A stretch of 64,000 nucleotides of DNA, taken from Rhodanobacter sp. OK091. GTDB lineage: Bacteria; Pseudomonadota; Gammaproteobacteria; Xanthomonadales; Rhodanobacteraceae. The stretch lies in assembly GCF_900142825.1 (NCBI RefSeq), contig NZ_FRCH01000001.1, positions 1,550,001 to 1,614,000 of the forward strand. The letters run 5' to 3'. This document shows, one piece after another, positions 53,631 to 64,000 of the stretch (positions are counted from its first letter, which is position 1; the number at the start of each line of letters is the position of its first letter). The position numbers and the translations under genes were made by a program. Below the pieces are notes generated by a model. It had not been told where the DNA came from and ran no database searches. It saw only the letters and a list, made by a program, of their open reading frames with translations.

Positions 53631-53924
53631 CTAGCGTGAGCCGCGCTTGGCGCCATCAGCGCCATACAGCTTGTGATAGAGCTGGCTCACCTGCTGTTCC
53701 AGCTCGCCGCCTTGATGGGATTTGTTGAAGGCGTCGTTGAGTTGTTTCTCGGCGAGATGAACGTGACGCAGGAATCGCCTGGTGTCGTTCGAGAGACCGA
53801 GCTCGGTCATCTGTTGTTCCAGGCTGGCCTCATTATCCGCAGCGAGTGCCTGCGGGTTTCCTGATGCGGTTTCGGTGACCATGGGCGTGTCGGAGCTGAT
53901 GTTCTTGGGGCTGATGTCATTCAT
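53631..53924 (-). CDS. Small helical protein of unknown function
   Basis: This 97-residue acidic protein has a Ser/Thr-rich N-terminus and a helical second half (EASLEQQMTELGLSNDTRRF, LRHVHLAEKQLNDAF). I do not recognise it. An upstream start is possible, but ATG 53924 begins the non-basic part. The 240 bp before the next gene hold nothing recognisable. Confidence 0.4.
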   Translation of the reverse strand: MNDISPKNISSDTPMVTETASGNPQALAADNEASLEQQMTELGLSNDTRRFLRHVHLAEKQLNDAFNKSHQGGELEQQVSQLYHKLYGADGAKRGSR

Positions 53925-54163
53925 GACATTCACCACGCAAGACGCTTGCCAGCACGGCCATGACCTCGGCGCCATGTGGGCTCGCCGGCCCCGCATGCCG
54001 CCCCGACGCCCCTATCCGCACGAAGGGCGACATCAGGCGATACGGCCTGGACGGGATCTGCCGAGCCCGCCTCCGCCAGATGACGACAAAAACTGCCCTT
54101 GTTTGACACCCACGGTCAGGGAAACCCATCCCAGGGGTCATTCCGCGTTTTCCGCCCCGGCCA

Positions 54164-55876
54164 TCACTGGTACACGTGCAACCGGCCGATCGTCCATGCA
54201 TGGTAGGACTCCAGCAGACCCGGCACGGCGCAGTCGTCGTACAAGCCGTTGCAGCGCCGGCGCAACTCGGCCGCCGCGGAGAAGTACGGATCGGTCGGCA
54301 CACCGGCGACCTGCAGCACTACGCTGGGCAGGAACGCGATGTCGAGCATCGGGTAATTGGGGATCGGCGCGCCGGTGAAGTTGCTCTTCAACATGTAGTA
54401 GGTGAGATAGTCGCGGTACGGCCCCAGCGCGGGCGGCAAGCTGCGCGACAGCGCACGTATCTGTCCACCGAAGGACGGCTGATGGTCGCCGAAATGCACC
54501 AGCACGGTCGGCTCCGGGCGATCGAGGAAGTCGTGTTCCAGCCCGCGCATCGCCGTATCCGAATCATGCAGGCGCGACAGATAGGTGTCGAAATTCAGCC
54601 CCGCGTCCTTCGACAGCCCGCGCAGCAGGTTGCGATAGGCCAGCGGCAAGCTGGACATCGGATCATCGTCGTGCGGCCCATGCTGGTTCAACGTCAGGAT
54701 CATGATGAACACCGGCTGCCCCGGCTTCCTGATCTTGTCGTACATACGCTTGGCGGCGGCGAACATCTGCGCGTCGCTTTCCTCCCATTCCTCCAGGCCC
54801 AGCTCGCTGGCGCCGTACAGATGGTCGAAGCCATAGGCCCGATACGCGTTGCTGCCGTTGATGAAGCTCGCTTCGGTCGGATAAATGCCGATGCTGAGGT
54901 AGCCAAGCCGGCGCAGCTGGAGTGCCAGCGCATCGTGGATTTTCGGCGCCAGCACATATGGCGCATACATGCCGCCGGGACCGAAGATGTCCTGCGGCAT
55001 GCCGGTCAACGCGGCGAACTCGCTGACCCAGGTGCCGCCGCCGAAGGTGTGCACGCGCAACACGCCATGCGCGCGCGTGCGCACATCCGGCCGGAACATA
55101 TCCAGGCGGCACGGCGGTACGTTGCAAACGTCGTAGATCGACGGGTCGAACGTGCTCTCCTCCAGCACTTGCACGATGTCCGGATACGGCGGATGCGTGC
55201 TGCCGGGTTCACCCTGCGCGGTATTGCTCCAGTCCTGTTCGGCGACCGTCTCGCTGGCCATCGCCGGCAGCTTGACCGCGGCATCACGGAAGGTGACGAA
55301 GAAATTGGTCAGCTGCGCATCGTCAGACAGCTTCTCCCACACATTGCGCGAATGCACCTGCGCGAACGGCCCCGTCGGCAGCATGCACAGCCAGAACGCC
55401 AGCGTGCCCAGCACGATGCCGCCGAGGCGCACGCCAGCGGCGTGCCGCGGCCGCAGCCCCGCCAGCATGCGCCAGTCCCAGCGCCACGCCAGGTAGAGCA
55501 GCGGCGGCACGAGTACGCACAGGCCGATGCCCAGTGTGTACAGGTGCGGATAATGGGCCAGCGTATCGAGCAGGCTGGTGCGCACGTAGTAGATGAAATC
55601 CGACGGCATCAGTTGCGAATCGAGATAACGCAGCTTTATCGTCGAAATGAATTTCAGCGCCAGAAACAGGCCGCCGCTGACCAGCAACGCCGTGGCGAAA
55701 CGGCCAAACGCAAACAGCAGTACGCCGAACGTGCACAGCATCAGCCCCGCGATGAAGCCTTGCTGCAACAGCAACGGCTCCTGCCATGCGGTGAGCGCGA
55801 TGCAGACGCCGAAGAAAATCAGCGCGCACAGCGATACTGCACTGGTTCGCACAAGACGTAACGAGATTCGAGGCAT
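54164..55876 (-). CDS. LTA-synthase/MdoB-like phosphoglycerol transferase
   Basis: This 570-residue protein has five N-terminal membrane helices (to about residue 170) and a C-terminal sulfatase-type periplasmic domain. Metal/nucleophile segments are VQVLEESTFDPS, GGGTWVSEFAALTGMP (Thr nucleophile), MILTLNQHGPHD and VHFGDHQPSFGG. The class moves phosphoglycerol or phosphoethanolamine from phospholipid head groups to glycans such as osmoregulated periplasmic glucans. The acceptor here is unknown. It starts at the ATG at 55876 and is divergent from the cpdB-like gene. Confidence 0.87.
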   Translation of the reverse strand: MPRISLRLVRTSAVSLCALIFFGVCIALTAWQEPLLLQQGFIAGLMLCTFGVLLFAFGRFATALLVSGGLFLALKFISTIKLRYLDSQLMPSDFIYYVRTSLLDTLAHYPHLYTLGIGLCVLVPPLLYLAWRWDWRMLAGLRPRHAAGVRLGGIVLGTLAFWLCMLPTGPFAQVHSRNVWEKLSDDAQLTNFFVTFRDAAVKLPAMASETVAEQDWSNTAQGEPGSTHPPYPDIVQVLEESTFDPSIYDVCNVPPCRLDMFRPDVRTRAHGVLRVHTFGGGTWVSEFAALTGMPQDIFGPGGMYAPYVLAPKIHDALALQLRRLGYLSIGIYPTEASFINGSNAYRAYGFDHLYGASELGLEEWEESDAQMFAAAKRMYDKIRKPGQPVFIMILTLNQHGPHDDDPMSSLPLAYRNLLRGLSKDAGLNFDTYLSRLHDSDTAMRGLEHDFLDRPEPTVLVHFGDHQPSFGGQIRALSRSLPPALGPYRDYLTYYMLKSNFTGAPIPNYPMLDIAFLPSVVLQVAGVPTDPYFSAAAELRRRCNGLYDDCAVPGLLESYHAWTIGRLHVYQ

Positions 55877-56066
55877 GGGTGGACAGTCCCCCTGAAGGAC
55901 CTTATGTCACTGGAATGACATCTTACGGTCTTGCGCCGGTAGCAGACAGGAAACGTCGCCACGGCGTTCCACTGGCGTTGGGTATCGCCGCCCGGCCGGG
56001 GCGGCAAACGGCCATGGCGATCTGTTAGTTTTCACGGGCTGAACCCGCCCGCTTCACGGACCCGCC

Positions 56067-58094
56067 ATGCCGACACGCCTGCCTCGCTTCGCCACCCTGC
56101 TGCTTGCCCTGACACTGGCCCTGCTGGCCGGCTGCGCCAGCCACTCCTGGAGGGCCGGCAAGACACCCGAGGGCGCCCGCGCGAAGGTGGCGATCCTGGA
56201 GACCACCGACGTCCATGCCAATGTGCTGAGCTACGATTATTACAAGCTGAAGCCGGACGACTCGCTGGGCTACGAACGTACGGCCACGCTGATCCGCCGC
56301 GCCCGCACGGAATTCCCCAATACCTTCCTGTTCGACAGCGGCGACACCATCCAGGGCAGCGTACTGGCCGATTACCAGGCGTTGGCGAAGCCGCTCGGCT
56401 GCGACCAGGAACTGGCGATCTATCGCGCGATGGACGCGATCGGCTACGACGGCGGTACCGCCGGCAATCACGAATTCAACTACGGCCTCGGCTTCCTGTC
56501 GCAGGTCACCGGCACGCCGATGAACGTGGATGGCGCCCACCCGGATCGCTGCGCCGGCCCACACTTCCCGCTGGTGCTGGCCAATGTCTACAGCACCCGC
56601 GATGGCGCGCCGATCTTCAAGCCGTGGACGATCGTCAGCAAGACCATCGACGCGTATACCCCGGATGGCAGCAAGATCCGCGTACCGTTGCGGATCGGCA
56701 TCATCGGCTTCACGCCGCCGCCGATCATGGAATGGGACAAACAGAAGCTGGCCGGCAAAGTCAGCGTCAGCGGCGTGGTCGAGGCAGCGCAGAAGTACCT
56801 GCCGCAACTCCAGGCGCAGCATCCCGACCTGATCGTGGCGATCCTGCATGGTGGCCTGGACACCTCGCCGTACACCCCGCAGATGGAAAACGCCGGCTGG
56901 TACCTGGCCGGGGTACCCGGCATCAACGTGCTGCTGCTCGGCCATTCGCACACCGAATTCCCCGGCCCGCATTACGCCGGCATGAAAGATGTCGACGCAC
57001 GACTTGGTTTCGTCCGTAATGTGCCCGCGGTCATGGGCGGTTTCTTCGGCAAGGATCTGGGCGTGATCCAGCTGGTGCTGAACCGCCAGCAGGATCGCTG
57101 GGTGGTCGATCTGGACAATACGCACAGCGAGGTGCGTCTGATCTGCCCGCTCAAATCAGGCAAGGACAAATCGGGCAGGGAAAAGGGCTCGTGCGTACCG
57201 GCCGATCCCGAAATCGCGCCACTCGTGCAGCAGACGCATGAGGCCGCGATCGCCTACGTCAACACGCCGATCGGCGAAAGCACCGTGCGCATGAGCAGCT
57301 ACTTCGCCGACCAGGGCAACATGACCGCGCTGGCGCCGATCAACGCCGCCCAGGCCGACTACGTGCGCACCGAACTGCCCCGGCTGCATCCGGAACTGGC
57401 CGACGTGCCGGTGCTGTCCGCCGCCGCCGCGTTCCGCACCGGCTTCGGCGGCCCCGATGACTACACCGACGTCGCCGCCGGCCCGCTCACCTTGCGCAGC
57501 GCCGCCGACCTGTACTTCTATCCGAACACGCTGGCTGCGGTGAAATCCGATGGCGCCGGCCTCAAGGCGTGGCTGGAAAAATCCGCCGAACGCTTCAACC
57601 GCATCGACCCGGCGAAGACCGGCGAACAGTCGCTGGTCAACGACCATTTCCCCGGCTTCAACTTCGACCAGATCCAGGGCGGCATCCACTACGTCATCGA
57701 TGTGTCCAAACCGGTTGGCCAACGCATCACCTCGTTGACGTATCGCGGCAAACCGGTCGCCCCAACGGAGCCCTTCATCATTGTCACCAACAACTACCGC
57801 GCCAGCGGCGGCGGCAGTTTTCCGGGCCTCGACGGTCGCAGCATCGTGCTGGCGGCACCGGACGGGACCCGCGAGATCCTGGCCAAGTGGCTGCAGCGCC
57901 GGCACCAGATCGGTACCGGTGATCTCGAACCGACCTCATGGAAGTTCGCGCCGCTGAAGACGCACGGCCCGGTGGTGTTCACCGCAGCCAGCGGCAAGCA
58001 GGACGTGGCGCGCGCGGCCGGCGTCGATCGGATCCATCAAGTGAAGGATCACGGCGACGGCACGGCGACTTACGCGATCGATTTGTCGCACTGA
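56067..58094 (+). CDS. cpdB: Lipoprotein 2',3'-cyclic-nucleotide 2'-phosphodiesterase / 3'-nucleotidase
   Basis: This 675-residue protein has a lipobox (LALTLALLAGCASHS). A calcineurin-like metallophosphatase domain follows with ILETTDVHANV, FDSGDTIQG, GGTAGNHEFNYG, ILHGGLD and GHSHTEF. A 5'-nucleotidase C-terminal domain then carries SAAAAFRTG and IVTNNYRASGGG. That is the CpdB/UshA plan, and the length fits CpdB. It would degrade extracellular nucleotides in the periplasm, here anchored to a membrane as a lipoprotein instead of soluble. It stands alone. Confidence 0.93.
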   Translation: MPTRLPRFATLLLALTLALLAGCASHSWRAGKTPEGARAKVAILETTDVHANVLSYDYYKLKPDDSLGYERTATLIRRARTEFPNTFLFDSGDTIQGSVLADYQALAKPLGCDQELAIYRAMDAIGYDGGTAGNHEFNYGLGFLSQVTGTPMNVDGAHPDRCAGPHFPLVLANVYSTRDGAPIFKPWTIVSKTIDAYTPDGSKIRVPLRIGIIGFTPPPIMEWDKQKLAGKVSVSGVVEAAQKYLPQLQAQHPDLIVAILHGGLDTSPYTPQMENAGWYLAGVPGINVLLLGHSHTEFPGPHYAGMKDVDARLGFVRNVPAVMGGFFGKDLGVIQLVLNRQQDRWVVDLDNTHSEVRLICPLKSGKDKSGREKGSCVPADPEIAPLVQQTHEAAIAYVNTPIGESTVRMSSYFADQGNMTALAPINAAQADYVRTELPRLHPELADVPVLSAAAAFRTGFGGPDDYTDVAAGPLTLRSAADLYFYPNTLAAVKSDGAGLKAWLEKSAERFNRIDPAKTGEQSLVNDHFPGFNFDQIQGGIHYVIDVSKPVGQRITSLTYRGKPVAPTEPFIIVTNNYRASGGGSFPGLDGRSIVLAAPDGTREILAKWLQRRHQIGTGDLEPTSWKFAPLKTHGPVVFTAASGKQDVARAAGVDRIHQVKDHGDGTATYAIDLSH

Positions 58095-58158
58095 TGACGG
58101 TGCATGCACCGCCGTCAGCAGCTCTCCAGGCCGAAGCCATTCGGCGCCCGAAGATCCC

Positions 58159-59211
58159 TCACCCGAGCAGCGACGCATTGTCGATGACGAAGCGGTATTT
58201 CACGTCACTCTTCAACATGCGCTCGTAGGCCTTGTCGATATCCTGCACCGGTATCATCTCGATGTCGGCGACGATGTTCTTCTCGGCGCAGAAATCCAGC
58301 ATTTCCTGGGTCTCGGCGAGGCCGCCTATCATCGAGCCGGCTATCGCGGTCCGCCTGAAGATCAGGTTGCCCACGCTCGGCGAGGGATGCGCATGTTCCG
58401 GCACACCGACCAGCACCAGCGTGCCATCGCGCTTGAGAAGTCTGGTGTAAGCATCGAGGTCGTGGCTGGCCGCAACCGTGTCGAGGATGATGTCGAACGT
58501 GCCCGCCTGTCGGGCCATTTCATCGGCGTCGCGCGATACCACCACTTCGTCCGCACCCAGATCAAGCGCATCCCGCCGCTTGCTTTCCGACGTGGTGAAG
58601 GCGACGGTGTGCGCACCCATGGCGTGCGCGATCTTCACACCCATGTGGCCCAGACCGCCGATGCCGACGATGCCGACTTTCTTGCCCGGTCCGGCCTGCC
58701 AGTGCCGTAGCGGCGAATACGTGGTGATGCCTGCGCACAGCAACGGCGCGACGGCGGCGAGCTGTTCCTGCGGGTGGCGGATTTTCAGCACGAACTTGTC
58801 GCTGACCACGATGCGCTGCGAATAGCCGCCCAGCGTGTGTCCCGGCGCATCCGGTGTCCGGCTGTTGTAGGTGGCCACGAAGGCGTTTTCGCAGTACTGC
58901 TCCAGCCCTTCCGCGCAGGACGGGCAATGCTGGCAGCTGTCGACCAGACAGCCCACGCCCACGGTATCGCCTAGCTTGAATCGCTTGACGTTCGATCCGA
59001 CGGCGCTGACCTGTCCGACGATCTCGTGACCGGGCACACAGGGATACAACGTGCCGGCCCATTCCGAACGCACGGTGTGGAGGTCGGAATGACATACGCC
59101 GCAATAAGCGATATCGATCTGCACATCGTGCCGCCCGGGAGTCCGCCGTTCGATATCCATCGATTCGAGCGGTTTGTCGGCGGCAAGGGCGCCATAGGCT
59201 TTGGTCGTCAT
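58159..59211 (-). CDS. Zinc-dependent alcohol dehydrogenase (YahK/CAD type)
   Basis: This 350-residue medium-chain dehydrogenase has catalytic-zinc residues in AYCGVCHSDLHT and PGHEIVG. The structural-zinc lobe is CQHCPSCAEGLEQYC, and the Rossmann motif is GIGGLGHMGVKIA. The pattern matches NADPH-linked cinnamyl-alcohol/aldehyde reductases such as YahK. It is the last gene of a four-gene minus-strand operon (aldo-keto reductase, CMD protein, cupin, this enzyme) read away from a LysR gene, so it probably reduces an aldehyde in a detoxification response. Confidence 0.93.
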   Translation of the reverse strand: MTTKAYGALAADKPLESMDIERRTPGRHDVQIDIAYCGVCHSDLHTVRSEWAGTLYPCVPGHEIVGQVSAVGSNVKRFKLGDTVGVGCLVDSCQHCPSCAEGLEQYCENAFVATYNSRTPDAPGHTLGGYSQRIVVSDKFVLKIRHPQEQLAAVAPLLCAGITTYSPLRHWQAGPGKKVGIVGIGGLGHMGVKIAHAMGAHTVAFTTSESKRRDALDLGADEVVVSRDADEMARQAGTFDIILDTVAASHDLDAYTRLLKRDGTLVLVGVPEHAHPSPSVGNLIFRRTAIAGSMIGGLAETQEMLDFCAEKNIVADIEMIPVQDIDKAYERMLKSDVKYRFVIDNASLLG

Positions 59212-59292
59212 GCGAATGGATCCTTCGGCTTGTAGATAGAGAATGGTCAACGGTAGCGCACGCCAGTCAGAACGAGAAAGCGAGCGTGCGGC

Positions 59293-59700
59293 TTAGGCCG
59301 GCGGACCGGCCAGGTATTCTTCGTCGGTGACTTTCTGCAGCCACTCCACGGCCTTGCCATCCAGCGCCTCCTGAATGGCGATGTGGGTCATCGCTGTGGT
59401 CGGCGTTGCACCGTGCCAATGCTTGTGGCCCGGCGGGCACCAAATCATGTCGCCCGCATGGATCTCGACGATGGGTCCTCCCTCGCACTGCGTCCAGCCC
59501 TTGCCCGTTGTGACAATCAGCGTCTGCCCCAGCGGATGCGTGTGCCAGGCGCTGCGCGCACCGGGCTCGAAGGTGACGATGCCGCCACCCACACGCGAAC
59601 TGCCGGTGCGTTGGAACGGCATGTCGATGCGCACGTTGCCGGTGAAATACTCGGCAGGTCCCTTGATGGATGGCTGCGAACCGTTTCTGCTGATTTCCAT
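59293..59700 (-). CDS. Cupin-domain protein
   Basis: This 135-residue protein has a single cupin barrel. Motif 1 is in [15 protein letters not shown] (two His) and motif 2 in [15 protein letters not shown]. It is of the YhhW/quercetinase-like small type that often pairs with carboxymuconolactone-decarboxylase proteins. Its substrate is not known. I chose the ATG at 59700; an upstream ATG that would overlap the previous gene adds 23 residues without family resemblance. It is 81 bp before the alcohol dehydrogenase gene. Confidence 0.88.
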   Translation of the reverse strand: MEISRNGSQPSIKGPAEYFTGNVRIDMPFQRTGSSRVGGGIVTFEPGARSAWHTHPLGQTLIVTTGKGWTQCEGGPIVEIHAGDMIWCPPGHKHWHGATPTTAMTHIAIQEALDGKAVEWLQKVTDEEYLAGPPA

Positions 59701-59765
59701 GGTCGTTCTCAGATGGATGAAGTGAGCGCTAGAGATGAACGAACTCGGCCTCTTTCGCTCATGTG

Positions 59766-60548
59766 TCATCGGTTCTTATCGGCCTGGGTCTCTGCGGCCG
59801 AGGTACCCTCGTTGATCACCCTCAGCGCATTCAAGCTGCGTGGATAACCGATAAAGGGCAAAAGCTGCGTGATCGTGGCGATGAGTACCTGACGGTCGTT
59901 GCCGACGGCCAGGTTCCCCGCGACGTGGCCGGCCAGCTGAGGTTCGCAGCCGCCGAGTGCGGCAAGAGTCGCGAACGTCAGCAGTTCGCGTGTCCGCAAG
60001 TCCAGGCCGTTGCGCGTGTAGTAGTCGCCGAAGCAGTTGGCGGAAAGGAAACGCTGGATGTGCATCTGATCCGCCGGCGACTGCGCGTACATCGCATCGA
60101 TGCGATCGCCGAAGATGCGCTTCTGTGCTTCCAGTCCTTTGTCGGACCGCGTCGCCGCCGTCGTGGTCGCCTGCTCCGGCAGCGGCAAGTCGATGCCGCG
60201 GCTCCGCAGCACCTCATGGGTGGCGTGCAGAAAATCGAACGCCCTGGCCATGCCCACGTACGGCACGGACTGATACAGGATCTCCCTGGCCTCCACCGGT
60301 GTCACGCCGACGTTGAGCGCGCCGTCCAGCATGACGCGGTATTCGTTCACGGCCTGGCAGGCGATCAGGGCCGCCAGTTGCACCATCAGGCGCAAACAGA
60401 CATCCATGCCAGTCGCTTCGATGACCTCGTCGAACGCCCAGTTGTCGAAAATTTCGATCAGCTCGGGGTCGGTGACCTTCAGTGTCGAGACGTGGCCTGG
60501 AAACAGTTGATCGTGATGGCGCCGCGCCGCTTCAGTGATCGTCATCAT
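59766..60548 (-). CDS. Tandem carboxymuconolactone-decarboxylase-family protein
   Basis: This 260-residue protein holds two CMD/AhpD-like helical domains, at about residues 25-110 and 155-245. The second contains [19 protein letters not shown]. The classic CxxC of AhpD is absent, so peroxidase activity is doubtful. Such double-CMD proteins commonly accompany cupin and aldo-keto reductase genes in operons induced by reactive carbonyl compounds. Two ATGs stand together and the first was chosen. It starts 15 bp after the aldo-keto reductase stop. Confidence 0.87.
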   Translation of the reverse strand: MMTITEAARRHHDQLFPGHVSTLKVTDPELIEIFDNWAFDEVIEATGMDVCLRLMVQLAALIACQAVNEYRVMLDGALNVGVTPVEAREILYQSVPYVGMARAFDFLHATHEVLRSRGIDLPLPEQATTTAATRSDKGLEAQKRIFGDRIDAMYAQSPADQMHIQRFLSANCFGDYYTRNGLDLRTRELLTFATLAALGGCEPQLAGHVAGNLAVGNDRQVLIATITQLLPFIGYPRSLNALRVINEGTSAAETQADKNR

Positions 60549-60562
60549 GTTGCCTCGTTCCA

Positions 60563-62553
<1,991 letters not shown>

Positions 62554-62669
62554 GGCCGCGCCGTGCGGACGAAGAGCCTTATCGAGGTTCCCTTATCTTC
62601 GTTCTCGACCCACTATTACGTATTCCGCCCCGCTACCGAGCGCGGGATTTGCGCCAGTAAGGACTGTTC

Positions 62670-63488
62670 ATGATCCATCACCCATGGCGACGAGCCTTCG
62701 CGCTTGCCGTTTTGCTCTTCGCGACCCAGGCCGCGTTTGCGCAGACACCGAAAACCGTACTGCTGCAGGATCTCACCTGGACCGAGCTGCGCGACCAGAT
62801 CCAGGCCGGCAAGACCACCATCATCATCCCGATCGGCGGTACCGAGCAGAGCGGCCCCGATGTTGCGCTGGGCAAGCACAACGCGCGTGCAGCGTGGTTG
62901 TCGCAGCGGATTGCGGAGGGGCTGGGCAATGCACTCGTCGCACCGGTCATCGCCTATGTTCCGGAAGGCAGCTATGCACCGCCGACGGCGCATATGCGCT
63001 TTCCCGGAACCATCACCATCCCGGACGACGTGTTCGAGAAGATGCTGGAGTCCGCCGCGAATAGTTTTGCCGTGCATGGTTTCCGCAACATCGTCTTCCT
63101 GGGCGACCATGGCGGCTACCAGAAAGATCTCCAGCGAGTAGCCGCCCATCTCAACAAGACCTGGTCCGGCTCGGCGGCACGGGCCTTCGCGCCGCCGGAA
63201 TACTACGCAACCAGCTCGGACGGTTACGCGCAGATCCTGCGTCAGCGGGGTTATCGCGACGATGAAATCGGCACCCATGCGGGCCTTGCCGACACGTCCC
63301 TGCAACTTGCCGTCGCGCCGCAGATGGTCAGGCTGGATCGATTGCACAGCAGCGCGAAGCTCGGGCCCGCGGACGGCGTCTATGGCGGTGACCCGCGCCG
63401 CGCCAGCGCAGCACTGGGCCGGCCGGGTATCGACGCGATCGTGTCGCGCACGGTCGATGCCATCAGGAAGGACACCGCTGGGCGATAA
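62670..63488 (+). CDS. Exported creatininase-family protein
   Basis: This 272-residue protein has a signal peptide (RRAFALAVLLFATQAAFA-QTP) and a creatininase/creatinine-amidohydrolase fold. It shows IIPIGGTEQSGPDVALGKHN (metal-binding Glu, Asp, His), FLGDHGGYQ and the late GTHAGLADTS. Most members are cytosolic amidohydrolases; this one is exported. The relatives MftE and the creatininases have different substrates, so the reaction here is unknown. The gene lies 53 bp before a beta-propeller gene on the same strand, and the two may work together in the periplasm. Confidence 0.85.
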   Translation: MIHHPWRRAFALAVLLFATQAAFAQTPKTVLLQDLTWTELRDQIQAGKTTIIIPIGGTEQSGPDVALGKHNARAAWLSQRIAEGLGNALVAPVIAYVPEGSYAPPTAHMRFPGTITIPDDVFEKMLESAANSFAVHGFRNIVFLGDHGGYQKDLQRVAAHLNKTWSGSAARAFAPPEYYATSSDGYAQILRQRGYRDDEIGTHAGLADTSLQLAVAPQMVRLDRLHSSAKLGPADGVYGGDPRRASAALGRPGIDAIVSRTVDAIRKDTAGR

Positions 63489-63541
63489 TGCGACGCCGAC
63501 ACCCGACTCCTCCCCCCTATTTATCGATAACGAAGATCGCC

Positions 63542-64000
63542 ATGACTCCACGTCCCCCTCGTTTTTTCCGGATCGCCGCGTGTGTTGGCGTCGCTCTGGC
63601 AGGCACATGCATCACTTCCATCGCCACGGCCGCACAGTCCGTGACCACCGTGGCCGGCATGCCCGCCGTGGTGAACGCCAGCAACATGTACAGCGAGGCC
63701 GGCGTCAATCACCTGAGCCCGGCGGTGGTCGACGCGTTGCCGCGGATCTACGTCCCTAACCTGCGTTCGAACACGGTCTCCGTGATCGACCCGGCGAAGT
63801 TCAAGGTGGTCGATACGTTTCCCGTCGGCCACAGCCCGCAGCACGTGGTCCCGGCATGGGATCTGAAGACGCTGTGGGTAACCAACAACGCCGAGGGCCA
63901 TAACGACGGCAGCCTCACTCCGATCGACCCGAAGACCGGCAAGCCGGGCGCGGCGATCGCGGTGGATGATCCCTACAACATGTACTTCACGCCGAACGGC
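63542..64000 (+). CDS. Exported YVTN/YncE-like beta-propeller protein, N-terminal part
   Basis: The frame opens at ATG 63542 and runs off the window after 153 codons. It has a signal peptide (hydrophobic core IAACVGVALAGTCITSIATA) and then YVTN-type blades: PRIYVPNLRSNTVSVIDPAK, FKVVDTFPVGHSPQHVV and KTLWVTNNAEGHNDGSLTPI. Such proteins form seven-bladed propellers in the periplasm or extracellularly and are often linked to quinoprotein or metal-related redox systems. It follows the exported creatininase-family gene by 53 bp. The remaining domains lie outside the window. Confidence 0.85.
   Translation, partial: MTPRPPRFFRIAACVGVALAGTCITSIATAAQSVTTVAGMPAVVNASNMYSEAGVNHLSPAVVDALPRIYVPNLRSNTVSVIDPAKFKVVDTFPVGHSPQHVVPAWDLKTLWVTNNAEGHNDGSLTPIDPKTGKPGAAIAVDDPYNMYFTPNG

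Overview
The window is GC-rich chromosomal DNA of a gammaproteobacterium. The gene set points to the Xanthomonadales (Lysobacterales), most likely Rhodanobacteraceae (Rhodanobacter/Dyella type): DPP4-like S9 and PDZ-bearing M61 peptidases, an Oar-type TonB receptor, BlaI/M56 pairs, short REP-like palindromes, and class Ia nrdAB behind a B12 riboswitch. The taxonomic call is inference from gene content, because no rRNA is present. No prophage, classical insertion sequence or CRISPR array was seen.

Layout. 1-2.4 kb: end of ubiB, truC, arfB and a PlsC-like acyltransferase. 2.6-8.4 kb: a four-gene exopolysaccharide-type operon (nucleotide-sugar epimerase, membrane GT2 synthase, TPR/YaiO-like outer-membrane barrel, OafA-like acyltransferase) behind a near-consensus CRP/Clp site. 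8.4-14.7 kb: glyoxylate shunt aceBA with a divergent LysR regulator, then comM and ubiK. 14.7-19.6 kb: a P-II gene, then a promoter with two NrdR-like boxes 32 bp apart, a cobalamin riboswitch, nrdA and nrdB. Between nrdA and nrdB sits a 488-bp element with 31-bp terminal inverted repeats that carries an antisense four-helix-bundle (23S-IVS/Avd-like) gene. Two ORF-less relatives of the element fill the truC-arfB and aceA-comM gaps. 19.8-27.8 kb: an Oar-like receptor, then a secreted-protein module (S8 protease, 26-residue hydrophobic peptide, 255-residue secreted protein, beta-barrel) divergent from an ECF sigma/anti-sigma pair. 27.8-30.2 kb: BlaI plus an M56 protein whose tail is polyproline followed by Leu-heptads.

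30-43 kb: mostly housekeeping and catabolic genes (S9 peptidase, thioesterase, GST, LysR/aldo-keto reductase pair, queF, lipoprotein, tRNA-Arg(CCG), M61 peptidase, diguanylate cyclase, amino-acid permease). 43-53 kb: a lipid and phosphodiester region. It has a translationally coupled pair resembling alkylglycerol monooxygenase and lysoplasmalogenase, a TonB receptor, an NPP-type phosphodiesterase, a GlpQ-type phosphodiesterase and a second NPP/alkaline-phosphatase-like enzyme. 53-58 kb: three small proteins, an LTA-synthase-like phosphoglycerol transferase and a CpdB-like lipoprotein. 58-62.6 kb: a four-gene redox operon (aldo-keto reductase, CMD protein, cupin, Zn-alcohol dehydrogenase) divergent from its LysR gene. 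62.7 kb to the end: an exported creatininase-family protein and the start of a beta-propeller gene.

The strongest candidate for an undescribed system is the repeat-bounded four-helix-bundle element family. One copy is wedged inside an essential operon and supplies the start codon and first residues of nrdB. All start choices and functions were read by eye from the sequence; no database search was run.
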